From the NCBI RefSeq assembly GCF_934772795.1, contig NZ_CAKVMR010000020.1, positions 1-33,403 of the forward strand: 33,403 nucleotides of DNA, given 5' to 3'. Below, one piece after another: positions 8,932 to 16,806 of the stretch. Both the position numbers and the translations under genes were made by a program. How positions within the stretch are numbered: the first letter of the stretch is position 1; each line of letters opens with the position of its first letter. The notes beneath the pieces were generated by a model that saw nothing but the letters and a program-made list of their open reading frames with translations, was not told where the DNA came from and made no database searches. This stretch comes from an uncultured Holdemanella sp. GTDB taxonomy: Bacteria > Bacillota_I > Bacilli_A > Erysipelotrichales > Erysipelotrichaceae.

Positions 8932-10079
8932 GAACGCACCTTTAATCTAGGTACACGCGAAGAAATCGAAGTTAGTGTCTCATTGTTGATAGTCTTAGCC
9001 ATACGACTAATTTGATCCACAGTAACGACTTCATTTCCTTGATGACCAACGATGCATACTACATCGCCTTCTTTTACATCTTCTACTTCTGTAACATCAA
9101 TCATACATTGGTCCATACATAAGTTTCCAATCACCTTACATCTTTGACCATGCACTAACACTTCAAATCCCTGATTCGATAAAAGACGTGGTAAACCATC
9201 CGCATATCCAATACTCATTGTCGCAACTTTTGTTGGCTTTTCAGCCACAAAATGACGACCATAACTTACACTTTGTCCAGGATAGATCCATTTCACCAAG
9301 CTCACATTGGCATACATAGACATGATTGGAATAAAATCAGGATCTGTCTTAATTTCAATATGATCATCACTTGTCACACCCATATAAAGTAGACCCGGTC
9401 TACAATATTCATATTCCAATTCTGGATAATTCAAAATACCATAGCTGTTTTGAAGGTGACGAATACCTGGATCAATACCTTGAGATTTCAATAAATCAAT
9501 AACTTCATCAAATAATTGAATTTGTTTTTTTGTGAAGTCTGCACAATCTTCATCCAAACAATCACTCACTGGAAAATGTGAGAAGATGCCTTCTACACAT
9601 AGATTTTCCATACGATACTCTTCATAAATATCTTCTATATGTTTATCTTGTTCTTGATAAACAATACCCGTTCTGCACATACCTGTATCGACTTTACAAT
9701 GGCAACGAATCTTCACATTATTTTCCTTGGCATACGCATTTAATTCTCTTGCGTATTCAATAGAAACCAAAGATTGAACAATATTTTGTTCATGAAGATA
9801 GTGGAAATGCATGCTAGGTGTATATCCTAATATTAGAATATTATCTTGTATTCCAGCATTTCTTAAGTTCAAAGCCTCATCCACACTAGAAACACCAAAG
9901 TAATCTACACCACATTTTTGTAAAGCCTTAGCACATGCGACATCACCTAAACCATACGCATTGGCTTTGACGATACCCATAATTTTTGTGTTCTTTACGA
10001 GCTTTCTTACTTCTTCTACATTATGTGCAATCGCATCATAATCAATTTCAGTCCAAGCCCGACTATAAGCTTCTAACAT
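8928..10079 (-). CDS. PLP-dependent alanine/serine racemase, VanT-type specificity residue
   Basis: A 383-residue protein of the alanine racemase fold. Lys38 in GIVKANAYGLGD forms the PLP Schiff base and Tyr273 in VSYGRHF is the second acid/base. In the C-terminal motif, where alanine racemase has I-N-Y-E-V (Tyr354 in Geobacillus), this protein reads TINNETLTSISSRVPR, so Asn366 replaces the Tyr. That is the residue found in VanT serine racemases, and changing Tyr354 to Asn is reported to give alanine racemase activity on serine. It could racemise both amino acids, being the only racemase in the window. The start has an AAAGGA about ten bases upstream, within the ligase gene. Confidence 0.85.
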   Translation of the reverse strand: MLEAYSRAWTEIDYDAIAHNVEEVRKLVKNTKIMGIVKANAYGLGDVACAKALQKCGVDYFGVSSVDEALNLRNAGIQDNILILGYTPSMHFHYLHEQNIVQSLVSIEYARELNAYAKENNVKIRCHCKVDTGMCRTGIVYQEQDKHIEDIYEEYRMENLCVEGIFSHFPVSDCLDEDCADFTKKQIQLFDEVIDLLKSQGIDPGIRHLQNSYGILNYPELEYEYCRPGLLYMGVTSDDHIEIKTDPDFIPIMSMYANVSLVKWIYPGQSVSYGRHFVAEKPTKVATMSIGYADGLPRLLSNQGFEVLVHGQRCKVIGNLCMDQCMIDVTEVEDVKEGDVVCIVGHQGNEVVTVDQISRMAKTINNETLTSISSRVPRLKVRS

Positions 10080-11128
10080 GCTCCAATTGTCCTTTGCATA
10101 GCTAATTCAACTAGCTTATCAATTAAATCCGCAAATTCAACGCCAGCTTCTTTCATCATAGAAGGATAACGAGAAGTAGCCGTTAATCCTGGAATTGTAT
10201 TCAATTCATTTAAGATTACTTCTTTATCTTCTGTCACAAACATATCCACACGTGCCATACCACAGCAGTTCATCGCAATATATGTTCTACGAGCCAATTC
10301 TTGTGCTTCTTTAAATGTTTTTTCATCAATACGAGCTGGACAATAAATAGCTGCCCCCTTCATCTCATACTTACCTTCAAAATCAAAGAATCCACCAGTA
10401 ATTTCAATTTCATCCACAGATCCTGTAAAGATTTCTTCATTTCCCATAACAGCACAACCAATCTCAAAGCCCTTAATGACTTTTTCCACTAAGATCTTAC
10501 CGCGGCCATCATAGAAGAAAGCATCTTTACATGCACTTTCAAATTCTTCTTTACTATTCACAAAATGAACTCCATAGCTACTTCCTGCATTACATGGTTT
10601 AACGATCCAAGGCAATGGAATCTCTTCTTGAATCTGTTCAAATGTAGGATTTTCTCGATTTGCGTATAAACAAATATAATCTGCACAAGGAATATTGGCT
10701 TCCTTACAAAGAATATGCATGATTTCTTTGTCCATTGACATCGCACTCGACATTACATCACAGCCTACATAATGAATATTCATCAATTCAAGTAATCCTT
10801 GAATCAATCCATCTTCTCCATTTTTTCCATGTAGTACTGGGAATACACAATCCAATTCAATGACTTTGTTTGAGCCATCCAAAGGCATGATTCCTCCATT
10901 TACCCATGCACAAGATACACAAGTTTCTTTATTTTCCCATGTATCATGTTCGATTGAATCTACATCTCCGTTATATAAATAGAAATGTCCATTTTTATTA
11001 ATTCCAATCAAAGTCATATCATAGTTATCAGCATGAATCTGACGTAAAAAGGAAGCGACAGAATGCAATGAAACAGAGTATTCACTACTTTGTCCTCCAA
11101 ATACGACACCTAAACGTAATTTACTCAT
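10073..11128 (-). CDS. D-Ala-D-X ligase, VanC/VanG-like (probable D-Ala-D-Ser ligase)
   Basis: ATP-grasp ligase that joins D-Ala to a second D-residue for the peptidoglycan stem. The 351-residue protein has EYSVSLHSV (residues 16-24) where Ddl enzymes usually have EHEVSL, FFDFEGKY (247-254) where Ddl has FYDYxxKY, and TSRYP with Arg320 where many Ddl have Met. These three features agree with VanC/VanG D-Ala-D-Ser ligases as I remember them. NELNTIPG holds the metal-binding residues. I start it at 11128 (AGGGGG seven bases upstream), not at the ATG seven codons earlier. It starts inside the murF stop region. D-Ala-D-Ala activity cannot be excluded. Confidence 0.85.
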   Translation of the reverse strand: MSKLRLGVVFGGQSSEYSVSLHSVASFLRQIHADNYDMTLIGINKNGHFYLYNGDVDSIEHDTWENKETCVSCAWVNGGIMPLDGSNKVIELDCVFPVLHGKNGEDGLIQGLLELMNIHYVGCDVMSSAMSMDKEIMHILCKEANIPCADYICLYANRENPTFEQIQEEIPLPWIVKPCNAGSSYGVHFVNSKEEFESACKDAFFYDGRGKILVEKVIKGFEIGCAVMGNEEIFTGSVDEIEITGGFFDFEGKYEMKGAAIYCPARIDEKTFKEAQELARRTYIAMNCCGMARVDMFVTEDKEVILNELNTIPGLTATSRYPSMMKEAGVEFADLIDKLVELAMQRTIGAC

Positions 11129-12479
11129 TGTTTTTCCCCCTAAACGCATCTACTAAAGTATCCATTTTCATAGCTCTTGAACCCTTGATCAAAACAATAC
11201 AATCTTGAGCTAACAAAGGTTTAATAGCTTCATATATCTCATCTTTTGTTTCATACCACTTTCCATTAAAACCATCACTTGTTTCTTTAGAAAGAGGACC
11301 CGTACAATATAATTCATCTACACCTTTTCGTTTAGCATATTCACCCACATCAAAGTGCAATTGTTTTTCTTCACTTCCAAGATCTAACATATCCGATAAA
11401 ATCGCAATATGTTTTTTTGCAGGCAATTCCATCAATGTATCGATAGCTGCCTTTGCGCTTTCTGGATTTGATTTATATGTATCATCTAAAATATACGCAT
11501 TTGAAACTGGAATCAGCTGTGTACGCATCTTTGTCATTTCTAAATCAGCCAATCCATTCAAAATAGATTTTTCTTTTAAATGACAAGCCTTTGCGATATA
11601 AATACACGGCAATGCGTTCATAGCCTGGAAATCACCAAATGCACGTAAATGAATAGGTGCATCTAAAATATTACAGTTAAACACAATTCCTTTTTTATCA
11701 TATTTAATATCACTAGTGATAGAAACATCTCCATTTTGACCAAAAGAAACAATTTTCTTGTTTTCTGTATTCAAAGTCGAAAGAACCTGTTTTATTTCTT
11801 CACTTTCATAATTGTAAAGGAATAAACCATTTTCCTTTAATCCCTCTAAGATTTCACATTTCGCCTGAGCAATCTGAAGTCTACCACCCAAATTTTCCAT
11901 ATGAGCCGAACCTACAGAAGTAATCACAGAAATATCTGGCTGTGCAATTGAAGTCAACTGCGTAATTTCGCCTTTATTTTCCATACCCATTTCTAAAATG
12001 GCAACTTCAATATCTTCATCAAAGTCAAAAATAGTTAATGGAAGACCAATCTCACTGTTACGGTTTCCTTGTGTTTTTTGTGTTTTCTTCTCCTGTGAGA
12101 AAATACTATATAACATATCTTTACAACTTGTTTTTCCATTAGAACCCGTTACACCAATTACTAATGGACGCAACTCATCTAAATATGCTTTTGCGAGATC
12201 TTGCATAGCTTTAAGCGTATCATCAACTAAAATAACAGGAAAATCTGGATATGGGACATGATCCTTTTGCCACAAACTAATTAAAGCACCATCTTCGATT
12301 GTTTGTTTAGCAAATGTATGCCCATCTACCCTTTGACCAATAATTGGTACATATAAAACATCTTTTGTCACCTGTCGCGAATCAATCACGACACCATGTA
12401 TTTTTCTTGTATCATCAATATCACCATGCACATTTGCATGCATCATATTTACTATTTCCTGAATGGTTTTTACAATCAT
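11121..12479 (-). CDS. murF: UDP-MurNAc-tripeptide:D-Ala-D-Ala(X) ligase MurF
   Basis: Cytoplasmic Mur ligase that adds the dipeptide made by the next gene's product to UDP-MurNAc-tripeptide. The 452-residue protein has the N-terminal substrate domain with GVVIDSRQVTKDVLYVPI, the ATP loop GVTGSNGKTSCK, the family ILEMGMENKGEI and a C-terminal ligase domain with DDTYKSNPESAKAA. A GGAGG lies seven bases ahead of the ATG. It is the first gene of the fifteen-gene minus-strand run and has its own extended -10 promoter just upstream. Confidence 0.97.
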   Translation of the reverse strand: MIVKTIQEIVNMMHANVHGDIDDTRKIHGVVIDSRQVTKDVLYVPIIGQRVDGHTFAKQTIEDGALISLWQKDHVPYPDFPVILVDDTLKAMQDLAKAYLDELRPLVIGVTGSNGKTSCKDMLYSIFSQEKKTQKTQGNRNSEIGLPLTIFDFDEDIEVAILEMGMENKGEITQLTSIAQPDISVITSVGSAHMENLGGRLQIAQAKCEILEGLKENGLFLYNYESEEIKQVLSTLNTENKKIVSFGQNGDVSITSDIKYDKKGIVFNCNILDAPIHLRAFGDFQAMNALPCIYIAKACHLKEKSILNGLADLEMTKMRTQLIPVSNAYILDDTYKSNPESAKAAIDTLMELPAKKHIAILSDMLDLGSEEKQLHFDVGEYAKRKGVDELYCTGPLSKETSDGFNGKWYETKDEIYEAIKPLLAQDCIVLIKGSRAMKMDTLVDAFRGKNNE

Positions 12480-12502
12480 CTCAAAACCTCCGCTTAGTTT
12501 AC

Positions 12503-12511
12503 ATTATAGCA
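12503..12511 (-). promoter_or_regulatory. Extended -10 promoter for the murF run
   Basis: The minus strand reads TGCTATAAT, a perfect -10 hexamer with the TGn extension. No good -35 box lies 16-18 bases upstream, as expected for an extended -10 promoter. Transcription would start near 12496, about 17 bases ahead of the murF ATG. No other comparably strong promoter was noticed inside the run, though I did not test every gap. Confidence 0.65.
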
Positions 12512-12680
12512 TAAAACTAGTTCTCTATATTTATAATTCATGAAAAATCCAAATTTTCCCATTTTTGACACTCGCAAGCTCTCTCAATTTTGTAAAATGA
12601 GACAAAAAAATCAAAAAAGTGGGGCAAAAATACTACTTTTACGTTAAATCACATATTTTCCCACACTTTTCACATTTTAT
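12512..12680. other. AT-rich spacer between divergent promoters
   Basis: About 170 bases of A/T runs with no reading frame that has a ribosome binding site. It contains a stray TTGACA (12565-12570) followed by TAAAAT at an unsuitable 22-base spacing. Nothing else is recognisable. Confidence 0.5.
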
Positions 12681-12710
12681 TTGACACAACTTATGGTATA
12701 CTTCTATACA
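12681..12710 (+). promoter_or_regulatory. Strong promoter for the small RNA candidate
   Basis: TTGACA at 12681-12686 is followed after 18 bases by TATACA at 12705-12710. A second, overlapping option is the extended -10 TGGTATACT at 12694-12702. The latter would start RNA near 12709 and include the whole first hairpin; the former would start near 12717. Confidence 0.7.
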
Positions 12711-12820
12711 AGCAAGGAGTTTGAAGACCTTGCCGGTATGAAATCAGTAAATGGTATTCATACTATTTTCTATCCCCTTATTGAAAAGCCAGACACCCCC
12801 TTAGTCTGGCTTTTCATTTT
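12709..12820 (+). ncRNA. Candidate small RNA with twin C-rich motifs (or hit leader)
   Basis: About 110 bases bounded by a strong promoter and a strong terminator. Predicted pairing by eye: GCAAGG (12712-12717) with CCTTGC (12728-12733); GTATGAA (12736-12742) with TTCATAC (12757-12763); then the terminator. An alternative hairpin AAATGGTA/TACTATTT would compete with the second. CCCCTTA occurs twice, once unpaired (12774-12780) and once in the terminator loop (12797-12803). C-rich loops complementary to Shine-Dalgarno sequences are typical of RsaE/RoxS-like Firmicutes small RNAs. I do not recognise a named RNA family. It could instead be a terminating leader of hit. Confidence 0.55.
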
Positions 12821-12821
12821 A
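12783..12821 (+). terminator. Perfect intrinsic terminator of the small RNA
   Basis: GAAAAGCCAGAC (12783-12794) pairs perfectly with GTCTGGCTTTTC (12804-12815) around a nine-base loop ACCCCCTTA, followed by ATTTTAT. It ends only about 45 bases before the hit ATG, and no clear second promoter lies between, so hit may depend on readthrough. Confidence 0.85.
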
Positions 12822-12863
12822 TCTAAAACGATGTATTATTTTGAATAAGGAGGACTTATACTT

Positions 12864-13256
12864 ATGTGTATTTTTTGTATGATCGCTAACGGTGAAATTC
12901 CAAGCAATAAAATTTATGAAGACGAAAGTGTTATCGCTTTTCTAGACATCAACCCTACTTCTTATGGACACACACTTGTTGTCCCAAAAGAACACTGTGA
13001 TTCTTTTTTAGATTGTCCTGATGAAACACGAAACCATGTATTTGAAGTTGCTAGTAAACTTGCCAACAAATTAGAACAAGCTCTACATTGTGATGGCATC
13101 AACATTTTAAGTAATGTGCATGAGGCTGCAGGACAAAGCGTTAACCATTTCCACGTTCATTTGATTCCTCGTTATAAAGATAACGACAGTGTTACTATTG
13201 AATTTCATGAAATTGAAAAACCAGATTTTGAAGAATTAATGAATAAACTAAAATAA
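12864..13256 (+). CDS. hit: HIT family nucleotide hydrolase/transferase
   Basis: Histidine-triad protein of the Hint/protein-kinase-C-interacting group, likely a purine nucleoside phosphoramidase or dinucleotide hydrolase. The 130-residue protein begins MCIFCMIANGEIPSNKIYED, with the CxxC typical of bacterial HIT proteins, and has the catalytic triad in QSVNHFHVHLIPRY (HxHxH). A TAAGGAGG lies about ten bases ahead of the ATG. It is a single gene on the plus strand, behind the small RNA candidate. Its stop codon is inside a terminator hairpin shared with the convergent gene. Confidence 0.95.
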   Translation: MCIFCMIANGEIPSNKIYEDESVIAFLDINPTSYGHTLVVPKEHCDSFLDCPDETRNHVFEVASKLANKLEQALHCDGINILSNVHEAAGQSVNHFHVHLIPRYKDNDSVTIEFHEIEKPDFEELMNKLK

Positions 13257-13287
13257 AGAAGTCAATTTGATTTGACTTCTTTATTTA
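13252..13287. terminator. Bidirectional terminator between hit and the convergent gene
   Basis: AATAAAGAAGTCAA (13252-13265) pairs with TTGACTTCTTTATT (13272-13285) around TTTGAT. The A-rich and T-rich ends give a U-tract on either strand. The TAA of hit (13254-13256) and the TGA of the opposing gene (13262-13264) both lie in the stem. Confidence 0.8.
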
Positions 13288-14056
13288 TTTGGTCAATTTG
13301 ATATTTTGATGAATATACACGATTTACATATCCACTAAAGTCTTTACTATTCAACTCATCTTGTGTCAAATATGCCTTTTCTCCATAGATATTATGCGTA
13401 TCTATCGTATCTGAATCATTAATATTCGGAATACATACCATGTAATATAAAATTTCTGAGGCATAATTCATTTGTACAATATACACAAATCGATCACTAT
13501 TATTTTTTTGATTCGATTTCAAATAAGCCGAATAGACAATCTTCATTTTATCAAGTCCAGGCGCCTTATCTTCTTTACCATCTATAGTATAAATAGATTC
13601 TTGATTATCCTTAACGTAATCTATAGCTGCATCTTTTCCATCTTGAATCAATGTTTTCGGAATATCTTCTAATGCACTATAACGATTGGCAAGCCCCTTA
13701 ACCACCACATCGGTTTCCACACTTTTAGGCTGATAATGATATTGATTGGCTAAAGCCTCATCATACGTTGCCGTTACATGAATCGTATCCCCATTTGATA
13801 AATCTGTATTGGGGCTGACTTCATATTGAACAGAGTTCAAAAAATCCTGTGTTCTTTGGTTTAGATCCCCCTGTTTAGCACTTACGGTTACACTTGCATT
13901 CCCATTTTCTCCAACATACGTATATTGCGCATTTGCCATAATATCAATTTCAACATTACGCAAAAAGAAGAAGTAAGCAATCAAAACAAGAATGCATATC
14001 ATACTTAATAAGCACATAAAATATATAGCTTTATTCTCTATCTTCTGTTTATCCAT
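13262..14056 (-). CDS. Membrane-anchored extracytoplasmic protein of unknown function
   Basis: A 264-residue protein with one N-terminal transmembrane segment (about residues 11-32, AIYFMCLLSMICILVLIAYF) and the rest outside. The segment NGNASVTVSAKQGD ... NGDTIHVTATYDEALANQY ... TDVVVKGL resembles the beta-rich repeats seen in zinc-ribbon/TcaA-like surface proteins of Firmicutes, but no zinc ribbon is present. I start it at 14056, where an AGGAG lies eight bases upstream; an in-frame ATG 33 codons earlier would run into recG. It is ten bases behind recG. Function is unknown. Confidence 0.7.
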   Translation of the reverse strand: MDKQKIENKAIYFMCLLSMICILVLIAYFFFLRNVEIDIMANAQYTYVGENGNASVTVSAKQGDLNQRTQDFLNSVQYEVSPNTDLSNGDTIHVTATYDEALANQYHYQPKSVETDVVVKGLANRYSALEDIPKTLIQDGKDAAIDYVKDNQESIYTIDGKEDKAPGLDKMKIVYSAYLKSNQKNNSDRFVYIVQMNYASEILYYMVCIPNINDSDTIDTHNIYGEKAYLTQDELNSKDFSGYVNRVYSSKYQIDQINKEVKSN

Positions 14057-14066
14057 TGTAAAACTC

Positions 14067-16040
14067 CTAATCAAAATACTGTGCACTTTCAATTGCCCTT
14101 GAAATATACAACAACAAATCCACATCCACTTGATCCTGTATGATTTCCTTGGCATCCTGAATACACGTTTCCATCATTGCCTGGTCTTTTTCAAAATCAC
14201 CAAACACTAGACAAGGCATACCACTTTGTCTTATTCCTAAAATATCACCTGGACCGCGCATATGCAAATCATAATTGGATACTTCAAAGCCATCTTTTAA
14301 TTCTTCCATCTTTTTTAAGCGCTCAATTGCCTGAGGATCACTCGATGCCGACAACAAGAAACAATACCCCTGTTTTTTATCACGTGCCACACGTCCTCTA
14401 AGCTGATGCAAAGTACTTAAACCGAAGCGATGCGCATCATAAATCACCATCACACTCGCATTGGCTACATCAATACCAACTTCAATAACCGTTGTAGAAA
14501 CAAGGATATCTAGCTCATGTTTGGAAAATTTTTCCATGGTCTCTTCCTTTTCCTGACTTGTCATTTTCCCATGAAGCAAACCAATACGTATATCTTTTAA
14601 TGTCTTTGTCATACCTTCATAAATCTCAAATACATTACGCATTTTATATTCATCATTCTCTTCAATGGCAGGACATACGACATAGCATTGTCTACCTTCT
14701 TCAATAAATTTCAACACATCCTTTAAAACAGGAGACATACTTGAAGTTTTAAAATACTTTGTGACAACACTCTTTCTTCCTGCAGGCATTGTATGAATCG
14801 AACTTATATCCATATCTCCATATAAGAAATGTGCATACGTTCTAGGAATTGGTGTAGCTGACATCATTAGAAAATCAACACACTTACCTTTTTCCAATAA
14901 AGACCTTCTTTGTTTCACACCAAAACGCTGTTGCTCATCCGCAATCACAAGGCCTAATTTATTAAAAATAACATTTTCTTGAAATAAAGCATGTGTTCCT
15001 ACCACATTTAATATTTCCCCATTCTCAAGCTTCGTTAAAATTTCTTTCTTTTCCTTAGCTGGTATACTTGAAACATATAAAGTCGCATCTAAACCTAATT
15101 TATGCATATTCTCTACATGTTGGCGAGCTAAGATTTCGGTTGGCGCCAACAAAGCCGATTGATACCCAGCTAGCTGATTGGCATACATGCTAATTTGAGC
15201 AACAATTGTTTTTCCACATCCAACATCTCCTTGAACAAGGCGAAACATCACATTTGTACTCTTTAAATCATATAGAATATCATCAATACTTGAAAGCTGA
15301 TCCTTCGTTAACTCAAAAGGTAGATTTGAAATCCATTTCTTTACGGTTGTCACCGAAAATTTCTTAGCTTTTTTAATTTCCTTTTTTTCATGCATCGACT
15401 GCATGACACATTGAAAACATAAAAACTCTTCATACTTCAATGTACGAATTGCGGCATGCAGCTGCTTTTCATTCTCTGGAAAATGAATCCATTTATAAGC
15501 TGTCGATATATCTAATAACTTATACTTTTCAATATACCTTTGTGGTACTCTTTGAGGCAAAACATCCACATGTTTTAAAGCCTCTTTCATAATGGCCTGT
15601 ATATCCGATTGCTTCAAACCTTCAATCAATGGATACACTGGATGTAAGCCCAATTGTTGATCTAGTGGTTTGAAATTGTATGTGGAAGCCACCACATTAT
15701 TATTGCCTTGATACTGCCCATAAATCGTAATGGTCTTGCCAAAGCCAAACTGAGATGGCCATGGACGATTAAATAAAGTAATGTTCAATTCTTCATTCCA
15801 TGACATCACTTTAAATTTAGTCATAGAACGATTTTTCGATAAACGAATCACTCGGGTAGCCGAACAAATCAAACCTTGAAATACAACATTTTCTTTTTCA
15901 TTCCACTGTGAATATGGCAATGTTTGTACGGTATCATAACGTAAAGGATAATATTTCAATAAATCTTCTACAGTTAAGATATTCATTTTTACTAAAAGGC
16001 CAAGTCTTCGACTGGTAATTTTTAATTCATTAATCTGCAT
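14067..16040 (-). CDS. recG: ATP-dependent DNA helicase RecG
   Basis: Branch-migrating helicase that regresses stalled forks. The 657-residue protein has the N-terminal wedge/OB part (residues to about 240), Walker A GDVGCGKT (271-278), DEQQRFG (the DExH box), MMSATPIPRT (motif III) and the C-terminal VSTTVIEVGIDVANAS and HQLRGRVARD motifs. It is slightly shorter than the usual 680 or so residues. The ATG overlaps the end of the upstream membrane protein gene by 11 bases, with AGGAAG about nine bases before it. Confidence 0.97.
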   Translation of the reverse strand: MQINELKITSRRLGLLVKMNILTVEDLLKYYPLRYDTVQTLPYSQWNEKENVVFQGLICSATRVIRLSKNRSMTKFKVMSWNEELNITLFNRPWPSQFGFGKTITIYGQYQGNNNVVASTYNFKPLDQQLGLHPVYPLIEGLKQSDIQAIMKEALKHVDVLPQRVPQRYIEKYKLLDISTAYKWIHFPENEKQLHAAIRTLKYEEFLCFQCVMQSMHEKKEIKKAKKFSVTTVKKWISNLPFELTKDQLSSIDDILYDLKSTNVMFRLVQGDVGCGKTIVAQISMYANQLAGYQSALLAPTEILARQHVENMHKLGLDATLYVSSIPAKEKKEILTKLENGEILNVVGTHALFQENVIFNKLGLVIADEQQRFGVKQRRSLLEKGKCVDFLMMSATPIPRTYAHFLYGDMDISSIHTMPAGRKSVVTKYFKTSSMSPVLKDVLKFIEEGRQCYVVCPAIEENDEYKMRNVFEIYEGMTKTLKDIRIGLLHGKMTSQEKEETMEKFSKHELDILVSTTVIEVGIDVANASVMVIYDAHRFGLSTLHQLRGRVARDKKQGYCFLLSASSDPQAIERLKKMEELKDGFEVSNYDLHMRGPGDILGIRQSGMPCLVFGDFEKDQAMMETCIQDAKEIIQDQVDVDLLLYISRAIESAQYFD

Positions 16041-16785
16041 CTAAAAGACTTCCTACATAAGAAACATAATTCAATTCAAGAATGCAATAGATAAAGCCCA
16101 TTAAGAAATTCACAAACAAATAAGTAAACATAGCGGCAAGACTTGACTGAAAGCTAACTCCCAAGAATAAATACATCATCCAAGATATCATGGGATTTCC
16201 CATATACATAGATCCAACTAAAATACTTTGGGCATTAAAGCCTTGTGCTGCACTAAATAACCCTCCAGACATTGTATCAAATACAACAATACAGATTAGT
16301 AATGTACAATACCAGTTCAACATGGATTTCTGGTGTTTTTTTAAGGCGAAAGGAATAAATTCCTTTAAGTTTTTATCATGAATCAATCCATAATAGAAAA
16401 TCAATTGGAATGGCACCATCATAACTAAGCAGAATGCGCTAATAAGTTGTAGCACTAACATTAAGCCGGTATTATTTGCGCAAACATTCACTAGATTTGA
16501 AAGAATTCCGCTCACAATTAAAATATAAATACCTTGTAGTACTAACACTTTTAAAACTGCAGATGCACAAAAATTCTTCTTTTTCCATATCTTTGTACAA
16601 ATAAAATAGAAGCCTAAACTCGATAATAAACTTAGTACGACTTCTAGACTTTGTCTTACATAGACATTCATACCGGAAGCACTCATCATTAAATAGGCAA
16701 TGTTATAGACAAAGCATAAGATCAAAGTTAATACGATTGTTTTATATATACTTCTAAAATGTAGTTTTGACATTAATTTTTTCAT
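16030..16785 (-). CDS. Polytopic membrane protein of unknown function
   Basis: A 251-residue hydrophobic protein with about six transmembrane segments (for example VLTLILCFVYNIAYLMM near the N-terminus and MMYLFLGVSFQSSLAAMFTY near the C-terminus). No conserved catalytic or binding motif is visible and I do not recognise the family. I start it at 16785 because AAGGAG lies eight bases upstream; ten extra codons upstream are possible in frame but would swallow that site. It overlaps recG, so they are probably co-transcribed. Confidence 0.65.
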   Translation of the reverse strand: MKKLMSKLHFRSIYKTIVLTLILCFVYNIAYLMMSASGMNVYVRQSLEVVLSLLSSLGFYFICTKIWKKKNFCASAVLKVLVLQGIYILIVSGILSNLVNVCANNTGLMLVLQLISAFCLVMMVPFQLIFYYGLIHDKNLKEFIPFALKKHQKSMLNWYCTLLICIVVFDTMSGGLFSAAQGFNAQSILVGSMYMGNPMISWMMYLFLGVSFQSSLAAMFTYLFVNFLMGFIYCILELNYVSYVGSLLDAD

Positions 16786-16806
16786 GCAAAAATCTCCTTT
16801 TTCGGT

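Noticed and set aside
10073..12479. Acquired vancomycin-resistance (van) cluster
   Set aside because: No two-component system, VanXY/VanY, integrase or composition shift is visible. The genes are embedded in a core operon, so a housekeeping role is more likely.
12738..12848. A 36-codon ATG frame running through the small RNA candidate
   Set aside because: The nearest purine-rich site is about 18 bases upstream, too far, and the frame crosses the terminator hairpin. It is probably chance.
12480..12863. T-box, SRP RNA, 6S RNA or tRNA in the murF-hit gap
   Set aside because: No T-box GGTACCGCG-like bulge, no SRP tetraloop/internal-loop sequence, no tRNA cloverleaf, and the unit is too short for 6S.
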